Assembly (NCBI RefSeq): GCF_020360975.1
Contig: NW_025408681.1
Span: 496,001-560,000 of the forward strand
Direction of reading: 5' to 3'
Source: Hirsutella rhossiliensis
Taxonomy: Eukaryota; Ascomycota; Sordariomycetes; Hypocreales; Ophiocordycipitaceae
Length of the DNA stretch: 64,000 bases
Each line of letters begins with the position of its first letter. Within the stretch, counting starts at the first letter, position 1. Positions 32,246 to 43,395 of this stretch are shown here, piece after piece. Made by a program: the position numbers and the translations under genes. A model generated the notes under the pieces. It had not been told where the DNA came from and searched no databases. It worked only from the letters and a program-made list of their open reading frames with translations.

Positions 32246-32690
32246 ATGAAAGGTATCATCAAATCATCAACAAGAAAGGAACCGGGACTGGAAGGCCTGG
32301 GCAGAGCAGCTGGACCAAGTCATCCTGATTCAAGAGACCTAGCGGTCTCGACTATTAATGACACAAAGATTCGTCAGGACTTCCTCAAAGGGACCGAAGA
32401 ATGGGACCCTAGCTGGCCCATGACGATTAGGCTGCTGGACGCACTCCTGGAGAGAACAGGACTCCCAGCAACCCCTTTGCGCACCCTGATTGCCGACTTT
32501 AAAAGGGAGGTTGGATTCAGGAAGAAAGGGAAACCTCAGAAGACCCCAGGGTCAACAACGCAAACAACGCTCCAAGATCATCTGATCAGAGGACTAGGAA
32601 TGGCCCAGAGGGGTCACACAAGTGCCCGGCATGTAAGCAACACTGGGTCAAAAGGATGAGTGGTGGGAAAGCTGCTGGACCTTTAGAGCG
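32246..32690 (+). pseudogene. Cop-2 gag region (degenerate)
   Basis: Open frame of 137 codons in the gag position with a lysine-rich C-terminus (FKREVGFRKKGKPQK). No zinc knuckle is clear. The region from 31567 to 32245 has no long frame but shows coding-like charged segments in several frames, so gag is probably frameshifted throughout. Confidence 0.5.
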
Positions 32691-35600
32691 ATGTTCCAGA
32701 AAGACCCCGAAGGATGGATTCCCAGGGACCACCTTAAGGAGGCCATCAACCAGCACCTTAAGGAGAACCCTTGGACAAGACCAAAGCCATGGAGTGGAAG
32801 CCAAAAGCCAAAGACATCACAGTCCCGCAGAATAACAACAACTCGAGCAAACAGGCTAATACAGTGTCGCACGTGCATAGCACTAATACGAGTGAAGACT
32901 CTCTCGAGGACAAGGCCATCTATGATTCAGGGGCTAGCGTACATGTCTTTAACGACCTACGATGGTTCGATGAGGATACCTTCACCTGGGGATCGTCAGA
33001 AGAAGTCCGGGCAGGAGAAAACTCCTCCAAGTCAAGGGGGTAGGCATGGCCGTTATCCCAGTGAAAACGGGATCAATTTGAAGCTTGAGAGCAGCTACTA
33101 CATCCCAGAGATGCCAACAAGTGTGTTCTCAGCTCGTCAGGGGATTGTTGCGAAGATCTATTGGAACCAGGTTAACGGCACACTCTACCATGAGCCCACA
33201 GGGCGCACTCTGGTCAGTCTGCAAGAAATTGAAGACCAATACGTTATTGCAAGCCTCTCAAAGCGGCCCCAACACAGCGTCTTTGTCACAAGCAGGGCTC
33301 CTAAGCCACCAATGGGTGGGCAAGCAGACCTTTGGCACAGACGGCTAGGACATCCGGGGCCAGAACCCCTTAGCCACCTAACCAAGATGGGGGGACCGGC
33401 CACGTGTGAATGCGAGGTCTGCGCAACAGGCAAGGCAAAGAGGCAGGTCTCCCGTGAGGAGCCCACTTTACGACCCAGAGGGGCCGGAGCTCAATTTAGC
33501 TTCGACTTACACCCAGGCCCGGTGGCCGGATTCGGGGGTGAAAAGTACTTTGCGCTCTTCACATGCATAACGACCAGGATGAGGTTTTATTACGCGTTGA
33601 AGAGCAAAACCGAGGTCCGAGATGCCTTCAAGAAGCTAACATCAATGCTAGAAACTCAGTACGGGATAAAACTGATCAACCTGGCTTCTGACGGAGAAAA
33701 GCCCTTCTAACAAAGGAGCTAGTCAAATTCATCGAAGGATTGGGCATTCGGGTCTTCCAGTCAGCTCCATCCACGCCCACGCAGAATGGGCATGCAGAAA
33801 GGTCCGGGGCCGTGGTCAAAGAAAGGGCCCGGCTTATGAACCTGGACTCCGCATCCCGGAGGAGCTCTGGACCGAGACCTACCGCACAGCAGTGTATTTG
33901 CTCAACCGTACGCCACTTAAAGGATCTGATCATAGCTGGAGAAGCCCACACGAACGATGGTGGACCTATATGAGGGACCACAACCTCTATACGGCCACAT
34001 CAAGCGAGTCCAGCCGAGCATAAATCACCTGCGTGTCTTCGGCTGTGTGGCCTACCCAATGACAATCACTGCGTTGGAGCATGTAAAGTCACATAAGACG
34101 CAGTCCCCGCTTGAGCAGAGAGCTCATATCGGTTACCTGGTGGGCTACAGATCGACCCATCAATATGTCGTGTGGATACCCTCGATCCGCCAGACCAAAC
34201 TGATGGTCTCGGCGAATGTACAATTTGATGAGTCAACAATGTACGATCCGAAGAGGGAAGAAGACGCGGAAGCCTTCCAGGTCTATACATACGATGTTCT
34301 TCGTCAAATGGTGGCGATAGACGTCCCTGACGACGAAGACATAGAGGAAGCAGGAGTGCGCAATTACTCCGATGATGAGACAGATGACGGAATGACGCCG
34401 TACACCTCGGAGTCAATTGCGGCACCTCTGCAGACGAGGCGACACAAGAAGCACCGAATTTGAAGACTTCGATGAGGGCTACAACGGACAGTGCCTATAT
34501 TTCGCCTCCAAGCACTTCAAACAGTAGGGTGGAGGAAGAAACCTCGCCCTCCCCACCAAGCTCTGTCACCACTAGCGTGACCCAGCAGGAGGTCACACAC
34601 CACGGGAGTCAGGACCCGGAGGTGGAAAACTCAAGCATTATCTCGAGCCCTACGCGGACCGACCCGGAGCCTCAGGTATCATTAGGCACGCCGATCCTAG
34701 ACGTATTGAATGAGCGATTGAATGAGCCGCCTGTCGATCCGGGGTGGTGCGCTCGAAGAGCCACAATGGTCAGAATTCGAGGAGCTGTCTCTGGGGGTGG
34801 GAGAGCCCGACCCCAGAGTCACAATCACAACCTGAAAACGACCCCGCAAGGCGAGGGACAAGTCTCAGGGATAAACCCCCAATGTGCTTGAGGGCAAGAG
34901 ACAGAGGAAGCCGAAGAAGGCCTTCATCAATAACATCATTGCTAATGCCTCGAAGCACAGGCTTCACGTTGAGGATATGCCTCCTGTGCCAACCTCCTTT
35001 AAAGCCGCGATGGCTTCGGAATACGCCTCCCAATGGATAATGGGGATGGGGCGTGAAATTGAGGACCAGATGAAGCTCGAAACGTGGACCAAGGTGGCCA
35101 GAAAGATGGTTGAAGAAGCCGGCCACTTCATAATCCCGTTGCGATGGGTATATGCATATAAACTGGATGAGCAGGGCTACGTCACTGCTTTAAAGCCCGA
35201 CTTGTGGTCCGTGGAGACCAGCAGCCGGAAGACAACGAGGACACATACGCGGCCACACTACGAGCAAGAACCTTCAGAGTGTTAATGGCCCTCTGCTGTC
35301 TTGAAGACCTTGAAACAGAACAGTACGATGTGAAAACAGCGTTTCTGTATAATAAGCTCAAGCATGCCATCTATTGTCAGATGCCACCAGGCTACCTTGA
35401 GCCTGGGCTATGCTTGAAGCTTCTCAAGGGACTATACGGGCTTCGAATCGCTCCAAGGCTGTGGTTTGAGGAGCTCTCGGCTTCTTCAAGAAGCTGGGCG
35501 CTCAACAACTCGTCGAAGATGCCTGCGTGATGACTTATAAAGGAGTCATCATCTTCTTCTTTGTGGATGACATCGTGATGATGTATCCAAAAGAAAAGAA

Positions 35601-36520
35601 GGCCGAATGGGAAGAACTTCACGCTGCCATTATGAAGGAATATACCATCAACCACATGGGGGAACTTCGCTGGTTCCTAGGGATTGAAGTCATCAGGGAT
35701 AGGGCCCAGAAGAAGCTTTGGTTCGCTCAAGTCTCGTATCTCTCGAAGATGGCCAAGAAATTCCACATTGAGGACGATGATCAGATCCTTGGCGTGCCCC
35801 AGATCCCGATAACGACCGAAGAGCTCAAGCCATACGAGAAGACGGCTACTAGGGACGAGGTTCATCAATATCTCTCTAATTGGCTCAATTCTTCACCCAG
35901 CGATTCACACCAGACCCGACGGTGCGTTCCCGGTTGGAAAACTGGCACAATTCAGCCATAACCCGGGCCCGAAGCATAGGAGAGAGGCCAGGAGATGCCT
36001 GGCATACCTCTATCACACGAGAGATCGCTGCATCTGCTTCTCAGTCAAAGAAGCTGAACGCAGGTTCCTCTGCGCTTCTGATTCATCCTTTGCAGACAAC
36101 CCGGAGACTCGAAAATCCTCACAGGGATATGTCTTCTTGTTTCTAGGCGGACCCGTTGACTGGAAGGCTACGAAACAAGCGACTGTGACGACGTCGTCCA
36201 CAGAGGCCGAATTGCTGGCCCTGTCAAGCGCGGCGAAGGAGCAAATGCAATTTTCCCGGCTAATTAAAGAGCTTGACATCAAGGTAGAAGGCACCAATGA
36301 GCTATGGTGCGATAACCTGCAGACCATCAGGCTCCTGACTGAACTAAGCGCAAAGCTCAAGACGAACCTTAAGCACATCGATATCCATCGTCACTGGCTT
36401 CGACAGGAGGTTCAGGAAGAAAGACTCCAGATCACATGGATCAAGTCTACGGAGAATCCCGCTGATGGAATGACAAAGGCCCTTCCCAGCAAAAGCACGA
36501 AGCTTTTGTCAAGCAGCTAG
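32691..36520 (+). pseudogene. Cop-2 pol: protease, integrase, reverse transcriptase, RNase H (many frameshifts)
   Basis: Copia domain order: protease (IYDSGASVHVFNDL), pre-integrase HHCC (DLWHRRLGHPGPEPLSHL, CECEVCATGK), integrase core (FDLHPGPV, SAPSTPTQNGHAERSGA), reverse transcriptase (SFKAAMASEYASQW, YDVKTAFLYNKL, FFFVDDIVMMYP) and RNase H (VDWKATKQATVTTSSTEAEL, LKHIDIHRHW, ADGMTKALPS). Breaks near 33700 and 33849 are each one base short in an A or C run compared with the sister fragment at 44.0-45.3 kb, which has the full run. Confidence 0.92.
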
Positions 36521-36616
36521 GGATGCAAGGGAGACCGGTGGCACCAATTGAAGCCGATGCGCCGGAGGACAGTTTCGACAGTATCACCACCCAGAGAGAG
36601 ATATAGATGCTCTCCG

Positions 36617-36899
36617 TCTCACGAAGAAAGTCAGCAGAAAGGTCATATTGTATTCCGTGTCTCTGTTCTCCTCCCTTTCTGCCCTAAACCCAAGCCCCTA
36701 TTTATATCCCTCTTTCGTAGTAAAGGTAATGTGTTCAGGGAGGCTGGGGACCTGGGGTTCCCAGCCTCTCGACTGAGATGTTCCAGTCTTTAAGAGGAGC
36801 TTTCCAGCCTCCTCGTTCAGACCTGGTTATCAGCTCCTTGCTGCCCTAGCTACCCATGGGTGACCTGGTTGACTCGACCATGGGCCGTTCTTCATGACA
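36617..36899 (-). repeat. Cop-3 3' LTR
   Basis: Differs from the other LTR by two substitutions and four missing bases, all four in single-base runs. Confidence 0.9.
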
Positions 36900-37137
36900 C
36901 ACCCTTAGCTGTAGCCTACCCCATAGGGAACAGCTAGATCAGCCTTATAGGGCCTCCTAGACGGAGGGACATCATTTCGGAATTAAGAAGGAGAACCGTA
37001 GGACTCCTTCGCAAAGCTGGGCCATGTATACGCGGCAGGAAAGTGACCTCCCAAATATTACTGAGCTAAGCCAGAGGGAAATCCTCCTTTATTGCAAAGC
37101 TAGTTGGGGTTTTGCTTTCCTGCTGGCTCTGATCTTG

Positions 37138-38460
37138 TCAGCTAGGAGTTCCAATCGGGCTTCGCTGTAATCGGCTCCGTAAGTCAGCTACCCCTATCAT
37201 TCGGAGGAAATTTTGTAGCTTTTGGAAAGGGAGGGCCTTCGTAAGGCCGTCCGCTCGCATTCGGGCCGTTGGAACCCATTGGATTTTGATCCTTCCTTGT
37301 TGAGTCTCTTGACGAAGCCAATGCTGATGGATATCAACGTGTCGAAGTCTCGTAGAGAGCTTTGCACTAGCTTCTTCAAGCAGTCTGATGGTTTGTGTGT
37401 TATCAGATTCAAGCAACAACGGCTCTGGGATTTGAACTTGCAGAGATCGCAGCAACCGACTAATAAATATAGCTTCTTTTGCAGCTTCTGATATAGCTAG
37501 CAATTCGGCTTCGGTGCTTGACGTAGTGACTGTGGCCTGCTTCGAAGCTCTCCAAGCAATTGGTCCGCCAAATAGTGTCATGACGTAACCTTGGGAACTT
37601 TTCCTATCGATTGAGTTGTCCGCAAAGCTTGCATCGCTCGAACAGAGGAAGATCTCAGCAGCAGCCTTTCGACCCATGTTACCCCCTAGCCTAATACCAT
37701 ATGATCGTGTGGCGTAGAGGTAAAGGATCACTCTGTCGGCTGCCTGCTGGTGTATTTCGCCGGGGTTCTGGTTGTGCCTTGCTAGTCGAGAGACCGCAAA
37801 AGCAACATCCGGCCTCGTTGAGATAGCCGCAAATAGTATAGATCCAACCTTTGCAGAAATCTGTGTAAATAACCCTTCTCTGCTTGGCTCGTTGAGGAAG
37901 CAGTTCCTCAGATGCCATTGGAGTATCAGGGGATTTGAGACGAGCCTGCTTGGGTCTAGGAGCTTATGGGCGATCTTCTCGATATAGGCGTCTTGCGTCA
38001 GCCAAATCGTTCGTTGAGATCTATCCCTAAGGATGTGTATCCCGAGGAACCACCTAGGCTCTCCAAGAAGCGTCATTTGATATCGAGCTTGAAGCCCTCT
38101 TATCGCTTCCTTTGCAACCTCCTGGTCTCCTTTCTTATAGGCCCAGATGATATCGTCCACGTAAAAGAAGACAAGAATTGCTCCCTTTCTCATAACACAG
38201 GGTTCTTGTGGGACTGTCTGAAAGCCTAGGGATTTAAGGGACCCGGTAAGGTGTTGTTGCCAAAGGAGTGGCGATCGTCGTAGGCCATAGAGGGCCTTCC
38301 TAAGTAGCAGAACTCTGCCTGGCTTAACGAATCCGGGAGGCATCCTCATATAGACTACCTCGTCCTCGAGTGGGCAGTTGACGAAGGCGTTGACTGCATC
38401 CATTTGATCAAGCTCGAGGTCGAATTCTGCCGAAATCGCCATTAGGGCCCTGAACGACAT
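37138..38460 (-). CDS. Cop-3 reverse transcriptase and RNase H
   Basis: Uninterrupted frame of 440 codons. Reverse transcriptase motifs: LDQMDAVNAFVNCPLEDEVV, LYGLRRSPLLW, catalytic VFFYVDDIIWAYK, EPRWFLGIHI. RNase H: CSSDASFADN, SSQGYVMTLFGGPIAWRASK, TSSTEAELLAI, LRHVDIHQHW, ADGLTKALPF. Ends PIGTPS. It overlaps the upstream linker frame, so in the active element it is the C-terminal part of one polyprotein. It is the best preserved retroelement enzyme here. Confidence 0.93.
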   Translation of the reverse strand: MSFRALMAISAEFDLELDQMDAVNAFVNCPLEDEVVYMRMPPGFVKPGRVLLLRKALYGLRRSPLLWQQHLTGSLKSLGFQTVPQEPCVMRKGAILVFFYVDDIIWAYKKGDQEVAKEAIRGLQARYQMTLLGEPRWFLGIHILRDRSQRTIWLTQDAYIEKIAHKLLDPSRLVSNPLILQWHLRNCFLNEPSREGLFTQISAKVGSILFAAISTRPDVAFAVSRLARHNQNPGEIHQQAADRVILYLYATRSYGIRLGGNMGRKAAAEIFLCSSDASFADNSIDRKSSQGYVMTLFGGPIAWRASKQATVTTSSTEAELLAISEAAKEAIFISRLLRSLQVQIPEPLLLESDNTQTIRLLEEASAKLSTRLRHVDIHQHWLRQETQQGRIKIQWVPTARMRADGLTKALPFQKLQNFLRMIGVADLRSRLQRSPIGTPS

Positions 38461-39304
38461 CCCGGCTAAGGTCGTAGCCCGGGTAGGAAGGTCCCCTTTC
38501 CTGCTGGTTGCCGCAGACCACGAGACGAGCTTTGCACTTTTGAAGGATCCCGTGCTTGTCTGTCTTGTAAATAAAGACCCACTTGCAGCCTAGAATTTGC
38601 TTGCCGGCAGCCCTCTTCCAAGGAACCTCGAGAAAGGACCCCATCTCCTCGTGTGAGGCAAGGTGGTCTTTCTGAGCTTTGATGAATTCCTCTTTATAAG
38701 GGTGCCTTTCGAGCTGCTTCTGTGTCTCTGGCGGTTCGGGTAGGTTCTTCTTATGCGGCCTTTGTGTCTTTGGCTTGAAGATTCGTCCAGCATTGAAGGT
38801 TCCATGGAGCATATTCCTGATCTTCTGGGGATAGAAGTCCCGAAATCGGTCTTGAAATTGATCTTCCTGGCGTATCCCTGTATGATCAAGTGGCTCCTGC
38901 GTTAAGTGCTCCAAGAAGGTAACTCTTTTCTTCTTAGGAGTCGAAACCGAAGGATTTATTAACGCAGATTTCTCCCACCCCTCAGGGGTAGCGACAGGAA
39001 GAAATACTGATAGAACGGCTTGAAATTCATCTTCAGAGGGCGGCGGCGTTAGCAAGAGTTCCTCGTTGGCTTTTTCTTGGTCTTGTGCCTCCTCCTCGTC
39101 AGATTCTTCTTCAAAGAGGTCTTCTTCCTCAGACTCGGATTCTTCATCAAGGATTTCCTGATTTACTTGCTGATCCTCTGGAATAGAGACATTTTCGACT
39201 AGCTCGTCGATATTTGCAAGCAGCGGTGGTTGCTCGAGCTTGCCGTCGAAGAAGGTTCTTTCGTCGAATGTAACGTCCCGGGTTGAAATAACCTTCCGAA
39301 GCAA
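38408..39304 (-). pseudogene. Cop-3 integrase-reverse transcriptase linker and start of reverse transcriptase
   Basis: A highly acidic linker (ESESEEEDLFEEESDEEEAQ) typical between copia integrase and reverse transcriptase, then the reverse transcriptase start (EEFIKAQKDHLASHEEMGSF, GCKWVFIYKTDKHG, KARLVVCGNQQ). The frame breaks near 38470, just before the main reverse transcriptase frame. Confidence 0.88.
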
Positions 39305-40720
39305 GGGAACCCATATCCTAAAGATATTCGTAGAACTATAACCAACCAGGTAGCCGATGTGAGTTCTTGGATCGAGCTTTGTAGCCTTCTCCTCTTCAAC
39401 TGTGCGTTGGCAGTCATTGCGTAGGCCCTACAGCCGTACGCCTGAAGAGTTGCATGCTGGTTGTGGTCGGGTTCCTTCTTTTTTGTAAATAGCTCCAAAG
39501 GGGTCATCCACAGCTGTCGATGCAGATTCTCCTGATCAGAAGGTCTTGATAAGTCCGGTCTGGCTTTTGGATTCCGTGGGGTCCTGTTTTTCAAATAACA
39601 GGCCGCTTCCACGGTCTCTTTCCAAAGATCGTGAGGAAGCTTTGCAGCTATCCTCATCTTGCGGGCCCTCTCCATTAGGGCACCTCCTGATCTCTCGGCA
39701 CCTCCATTCTGGGATTGGGTGTTTGGGGACGAGGGTTCTGCTGAGATACCCTTCTTTCGAAGCCACTTCTTAGTTGCCTTAGTAAAGAGTTCTCCGTCTG
39801 AACGAATGGTCTTTACACTATAGTCAAATCGAAGCTTCATCCAGCTAACGAAGTCCCTAAGTGCCCCCCAGTTGTGTTTGTTTTGATAGGTCCGGAGAAA
39901 GTAGGGGAAAATCATGCCTGAATAGGCGTCTGTTATGAACATCACTCGAACGAATCCCTTATAATCAGGGGATAGGTCGGTCCAGTCGATCCAGATTTCT
40001 TCGCAAGGATGACTTCGATCCTTATTCGGGTTCGCCTTGAGACCTGTCTATAGGCCCTTCCTTGGGCGCATGGTTCGCACTCAACGGTCCTTGGGCCCTT
40101 AATGCGAATACCCTTTCGTTGGCCAAGCATTTCGAGTGCTTGAGGGCCAGGGTGACCGAGGCGAGCGTGCCAAAGGTCCGAATCAGCTGTTGCGACAGGC
40201 CTAGGGTCTCGAGAGGTCCTTCTTCGTGCCTTTGTAGCTTTAAAAGCTGCCTCATCGAGGTCGTCTTGCATTGCAGGTTGGAAATCTAGCACAAACTGAC
40301 GGTGCTTTCGGAATAAGACGCAAATTGGTTTCCTCCCTTCCTTATAGGCCAGCTGGGTTGGATTTGTAAAGGTATCCCAGTAGATCCCTTCTTCCTGAAG
40401 AGACTGAAAAGAAACAAGGTTGGCTGAGAATCTCGGGCAATAGGCAACCCGTTTTAACCGTAGCTGCCGGAGGGTTCCGTCTGGAGCTGTAACCGTAACA
40501 TTGACTCTTCCGTAACCCTCTATCCGGACTTCTGTGTCTCCTGTGACTAGATATTCGTTCCTGGCCTTTCTAAAGGAGCGGAAGCGGAAAGGTTATTGCA
40601 GACGTGTAAGGAGGCCGCCGAGTCTAGGAGGGTCGAGTGACGGAGTGGGTAGTCTATAGAGGTCGGTTTCTGATCGGCTGAATAGACGAAGGCGGGATTT
40701 GCTGTGCCAACAATCTTTCC
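39199..40720 (-). pseudogene. Cop-3 protease and integrase
   Basis: Copia-like protease site LLDSAASLHVCNN (about 40612-40640), pre-integrase finger (DLWHARLGHPGPQALEML, CEPCAQGR) and integrase core (FITDAYSGMIFPYF, TIRSDGELF, SSPNTQSQNGGAERSGG). Frames change near 40300, 39945 and 39310. The protease motif reads DSA where many families have DSG. Confidence 0.88.
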
Positions 40721-40735
40721 AACTGGCTTTAGTTG

Positions 40736-41858
40736 CTAAGCCAAACCTTTGTTGATCTCATTGACTCTCCTCTGCAGCTCGGGGTCACTTTTTAGAGCCT
40801 TTTCTGCTTTTTCTCGTAGCTTGCTGTTTTCCCTGTAGTAGGAAGGTCTGTTTTTCTCGAACAGCTGCCAGCACTCTGAAAGCTCGTGCCTATTTTCGCA
40901 AGCAGGGCAGCGTTTTCGAGACGAAGATGAAGGATTTGTATCCTCCTTTCGCTTTCTTCTTTTCGGCTGTGCTTCTGGCTCCGAATCGTATATTGGGTCA
41001 TCTGTAAGAAAAGCCCCGCCTCGCTTGATTCCTCTTTGCGGTTGTTGTTCCGCAATTTCTGATTTTTCTTGCAACAATTTGGAACGTCCAACGGAAGGTG
41101 AGGCTGCGGGTGCTGGTGCCGCTACTCCTGGTGCGGGGCCGCTGCTGCTTCCACGGTGCTGCTGCCACATATGCAGGTCGATCAAATGCTTGTTGCATCT
41201 TTCTAGCCGCATCCTCGTCAAGGCGCCTGCTCTCTTCAAGGAAGATTGTTGCATAGCCATCACTAAGGGGCTTAATGATTGTTGCAATATCTCGCAGCCA
41301 CTGGCCAGTAAGCGCTTCCATTAGGAAGTACTGTATAGCTTCCTGTATGATCTCTTCCCATTTGACAAGCCACTCAGGGATGTTGTTGCTCTTTGAGTAG
41401 CTTCGAAGGTGACTCGAGTAAAGCTTCCTGATTCGCTCAGTCATAAATCCTTTGGTAGGGGCGGTTGAAGATTCCAGTGTTGTCATCCATTGACGAAGTG
41501 TATCTTCCTCACGCAACGAAATCATCTTTGCTGTGCCGATTGACTCCGTAATTGCCGTTCTAGCTTCCTTAATTAGCTTCTTCTCATATAGGTATTCCTT
41601 ACGCATATTTTCATAACGTGAAGTGGCTGCCGAGAAAGCTTTCTGCTGAGCCGAAGTGAGGCCTGCATAGGTTATAACACCGGCAGCAAACTCGGAAAAC
41701 GTAGGCCGAGCGGGGGATTGTAACGGGACTGTTCCTTCCTCAAATACTATTCCATGGATGGTCTCGTCAACCCTCGCACGAAGCTCCTTATTCCACTTAT
41801 CCCAGTCCTGAGGTTCTGAGAGAATCGTGCGGCGGGTGGAATTGGTGTTCTTCGACAT
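40736..41858 (-). pseudogene. Cop-3 gag with zinc knuckle
   Basis: Starts at ATG 41858 (MSKNTNSTRRTIL). Helical capsid-like region (WDKWNKELRARVDETIHGIV, EDTLRQWMTTLES), a frame break near 41170, then a proline/alanine-rich linker, an RRKRK cluster and one CCHC-like knuckle (CPACENRHELSEC). Ends at 40736 before the protease region. Confidence 0.85.
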
Positions 41859-41991
41859 TGCGATTTGAAGGGTAAAGGGATAAAGGTATGAGTGATCAGA
41901 TGGATTTGATCTTCGATAAATGGGGAGTGCCTGCTGGCACTGTTGAAGGCGCAATATTGTGCACACGGAAGTTCCAGAAACTCTGTTTCTC

Positions 41992-42004
41992 CCGGGCTCA
42001 TAAC
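41992..42004 (-). promoter_or_regulatory. Cop-3 primer-binding site (initiator tRNA-Met anticodon arm)
   Basis: GTTATGAGCCCGG on the minus strand, abutting the LTR; the same 13 bases as in Cop-2. Confidence 0.8.
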
Positions 42005-42291
42005 TCTCACGAAGAAAGTCAGCAGAAAGGTCATATTGTATTCCGTGTCTCTGTTCTCCTCCATTTCTGCCCTAAACCCAAGCCCCTATTTATATCCCTC
42101 TTTCGTAGTAAAGGTAATGTGTTCAGGGAGGCTGGGGACCTGGGGGTTCCCAGCCTCTCGACTGGAGATGTTCCAGTCTTTTAAGAGGAGCTTTCCAGCC
42201 TCCTCGTTCAGACCTGGTTATCAGCTCCCTTGCTGCCCTAGCTACCCATGGGTGACCTGGTTGACTCGACCATGGGCCGTTCTTCGTGACA
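42005..42291 (-). repeat. Cop-3 5' LTR
   Basis: On the minus strand TGTCACGAAG...CTTCGTGAGA, a 10-bp inverted pair with one mismatch at the very ends. Confidence 0.9.
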
Positions 42292-42505
42292 CTCTGAGCA
42301 TCACCCAGGCACGGGATGGACCCATCATTTTGCTGGTATTGACTTGTTAAAATGCTCCTGGTCACAACACCAAGGAAGACATCATGAAGAGCATCTCCTC
42401 AACGGTAGTAGCCTCACTCGCTGGATATTTGATAAGATTGGATGATTCGTCTGTCTCTTTTGCTTGTTTGCCTCACTCACCCAGTGAGACCGAGGCAAAG
42501 GGGTG

Positions 42506-42792
42506 TGTCAGAGGAGCAGACTGACGGTCTAATCCGCACACGTATAAACTCCGGTGAAAGAGGCAGGTCAGACACAAGGACTTGAGTCAGGTATCGATAC
42601 AGTAGAGGAACATTGCCCTAATCGGGATACACGGAATTGGCACTGATTCAGGGCCACCACGGGTCCCAGATTGGTATCTATTCGTATAAATACCCCCTCA
42701 ATGTCGCACAGATAGATAAAAAACATGCATCATCGTTTGGACTCAATTGTGCCTGCCCTTATCCTTCCGCCCGCGCTCTCAGCTTGCTGAGA
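42506..42792 (+). repeat. Cop-2 3' LTR
   Basis: 287 bp, preceded by a polypurine tract (GAGGCAAAGGGG, about 42492-42503). Matches the 5' LTR with no substitutions. Confidence 0.93.
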
Positions 42793-42797
42793 CGAAC

Positions 42798-43084
42798 CCA
42801 TGCTCCCATACCCATCCCGTCCGCGCTCTTTTTCTATACTTGCGTATGGAGAAACCCGAGAGGCGATTCCAATCGATGCCTTCATATCCAACGTAGTCGA
42901 TCGAAGGTGATGTGTCAAGGTCGGGGAGCTCGGGAGCGCTAAAACTGGTGGACGGGACACTAGAAAGGGCGGCTGACAGCGCCTCGCCTTCTGCTGTATG
43001 CGCCATTGCAGTCAAGTGCAGAGCTGTCCCATTTTGGCCACCGGCTACAAATATTTCCCCCCGTAATATGGCAGACGCACCCAA
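42798..43084 (-). pseudogene. hAT-3 transposase, N-terminal piece
   Basis: N-terminal segment with SAALSSVPSTSFSAPELPDL and a basic IRKYRKRARTGWVWEHGF stretch. It runs into the Cop-2 insertion and continues in frame at 31261. The first good ATG is at 43006. In BED-containing hATs this basic WxH segment leads into the zinc finger. Confidence 0.82.
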
Positions 43085-43252
43085 AGATATATTTCACGAT
43101 CAAACGTGTCAGGTAAAACGCAAAAAGAAAGCTTAGTGACACGGCCTGGAAAAGCAACTGCCAGTAATAAGCGACCGCTCTGGGCCAGGGCTGGCTCCCA
43201 AAAATTATTGGCCCAGGTCGCCATTGTGGGGCGTATCCAAATAATCAGATAT

Positions 43253-43387
43253 CCAAATAAATTTGGATGTTGCGATTTGATTTGATTTGATTCAGCGCAG
43301 GGGCAATTTGATTTGATTTGATTTGGATAAATTTGATTTGATTTGATTTGATTTGATTTGATTATGATTTATCTATTTGCAAGTCTG
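43253..43387. repeat. hAT-3 right TIR and subterminal TTTGAT array
   Basis: Counterpart of the left array: clustered TTTGATTTGA words (longest run about 43328-43365), ending in the inverted TIR. It lies 14.8 kb from its partner only because of the nested insertions. Confidence 0.85.
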
Positions 43388-43395
43388 CCTGCCAC

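Larger units (their letters stand above)
36617..42291 (-). mobile_element. Cop-3: Ty1/copia element, youngest insert of the stack
   Basis: 5675 bp, LTRs of 283 and 287 bp, target duplication CTCCG (36612-36616) versus CTCTG (42292-42296), one transition apart. It is inserted downstream of the Cop-2 pol gene. Its own primer-binding site and terminal GA resemble Cop-2, but the LTR sequence and proteins are of a different family. Confidence 0.92.
31267..42792 (+). mobile_element. Cop-2: Ty1/copia element, split by Cop-3
   Basis: 287-bp LTRs at both ends and the 5-bp target duplication CGAAC (31262-31266 and 42793-42797). It is inserted in hAT-3. Without Cop-3 it is about 5.85 kb. The LTRs differ only in the length of four single-base runs. 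Confidence 0.94.
28484..43387 (-). mobile_element. hAT-3: hAT-family transposon carrying three nested elements
   Basis: The left TIR at 28484 (CAGACTTGCAAATAG...) and right TIR ending at 43387 match over 23 bp. The 8-bp target duplication CCTGCCAC is at 28476-28483 and 43388-43395. Its transposase is cut by Cop-2 and Mite-1. Without Cop-2, Mite-1 and their duplications, hAT-3 is about 2.74 kb, similar to hAT-1 and hAT-2. Confidence 0.93.

Noticed and set aside
36617..42291. Cop-2 as a single 11.5-kb bidirectional retroelement with genes on both strands
   Set aside because: The minus-strand genes have their own LTR pair, primer-binding site and near-perfect target duplication, so they are a separate nested element (Cop-3).
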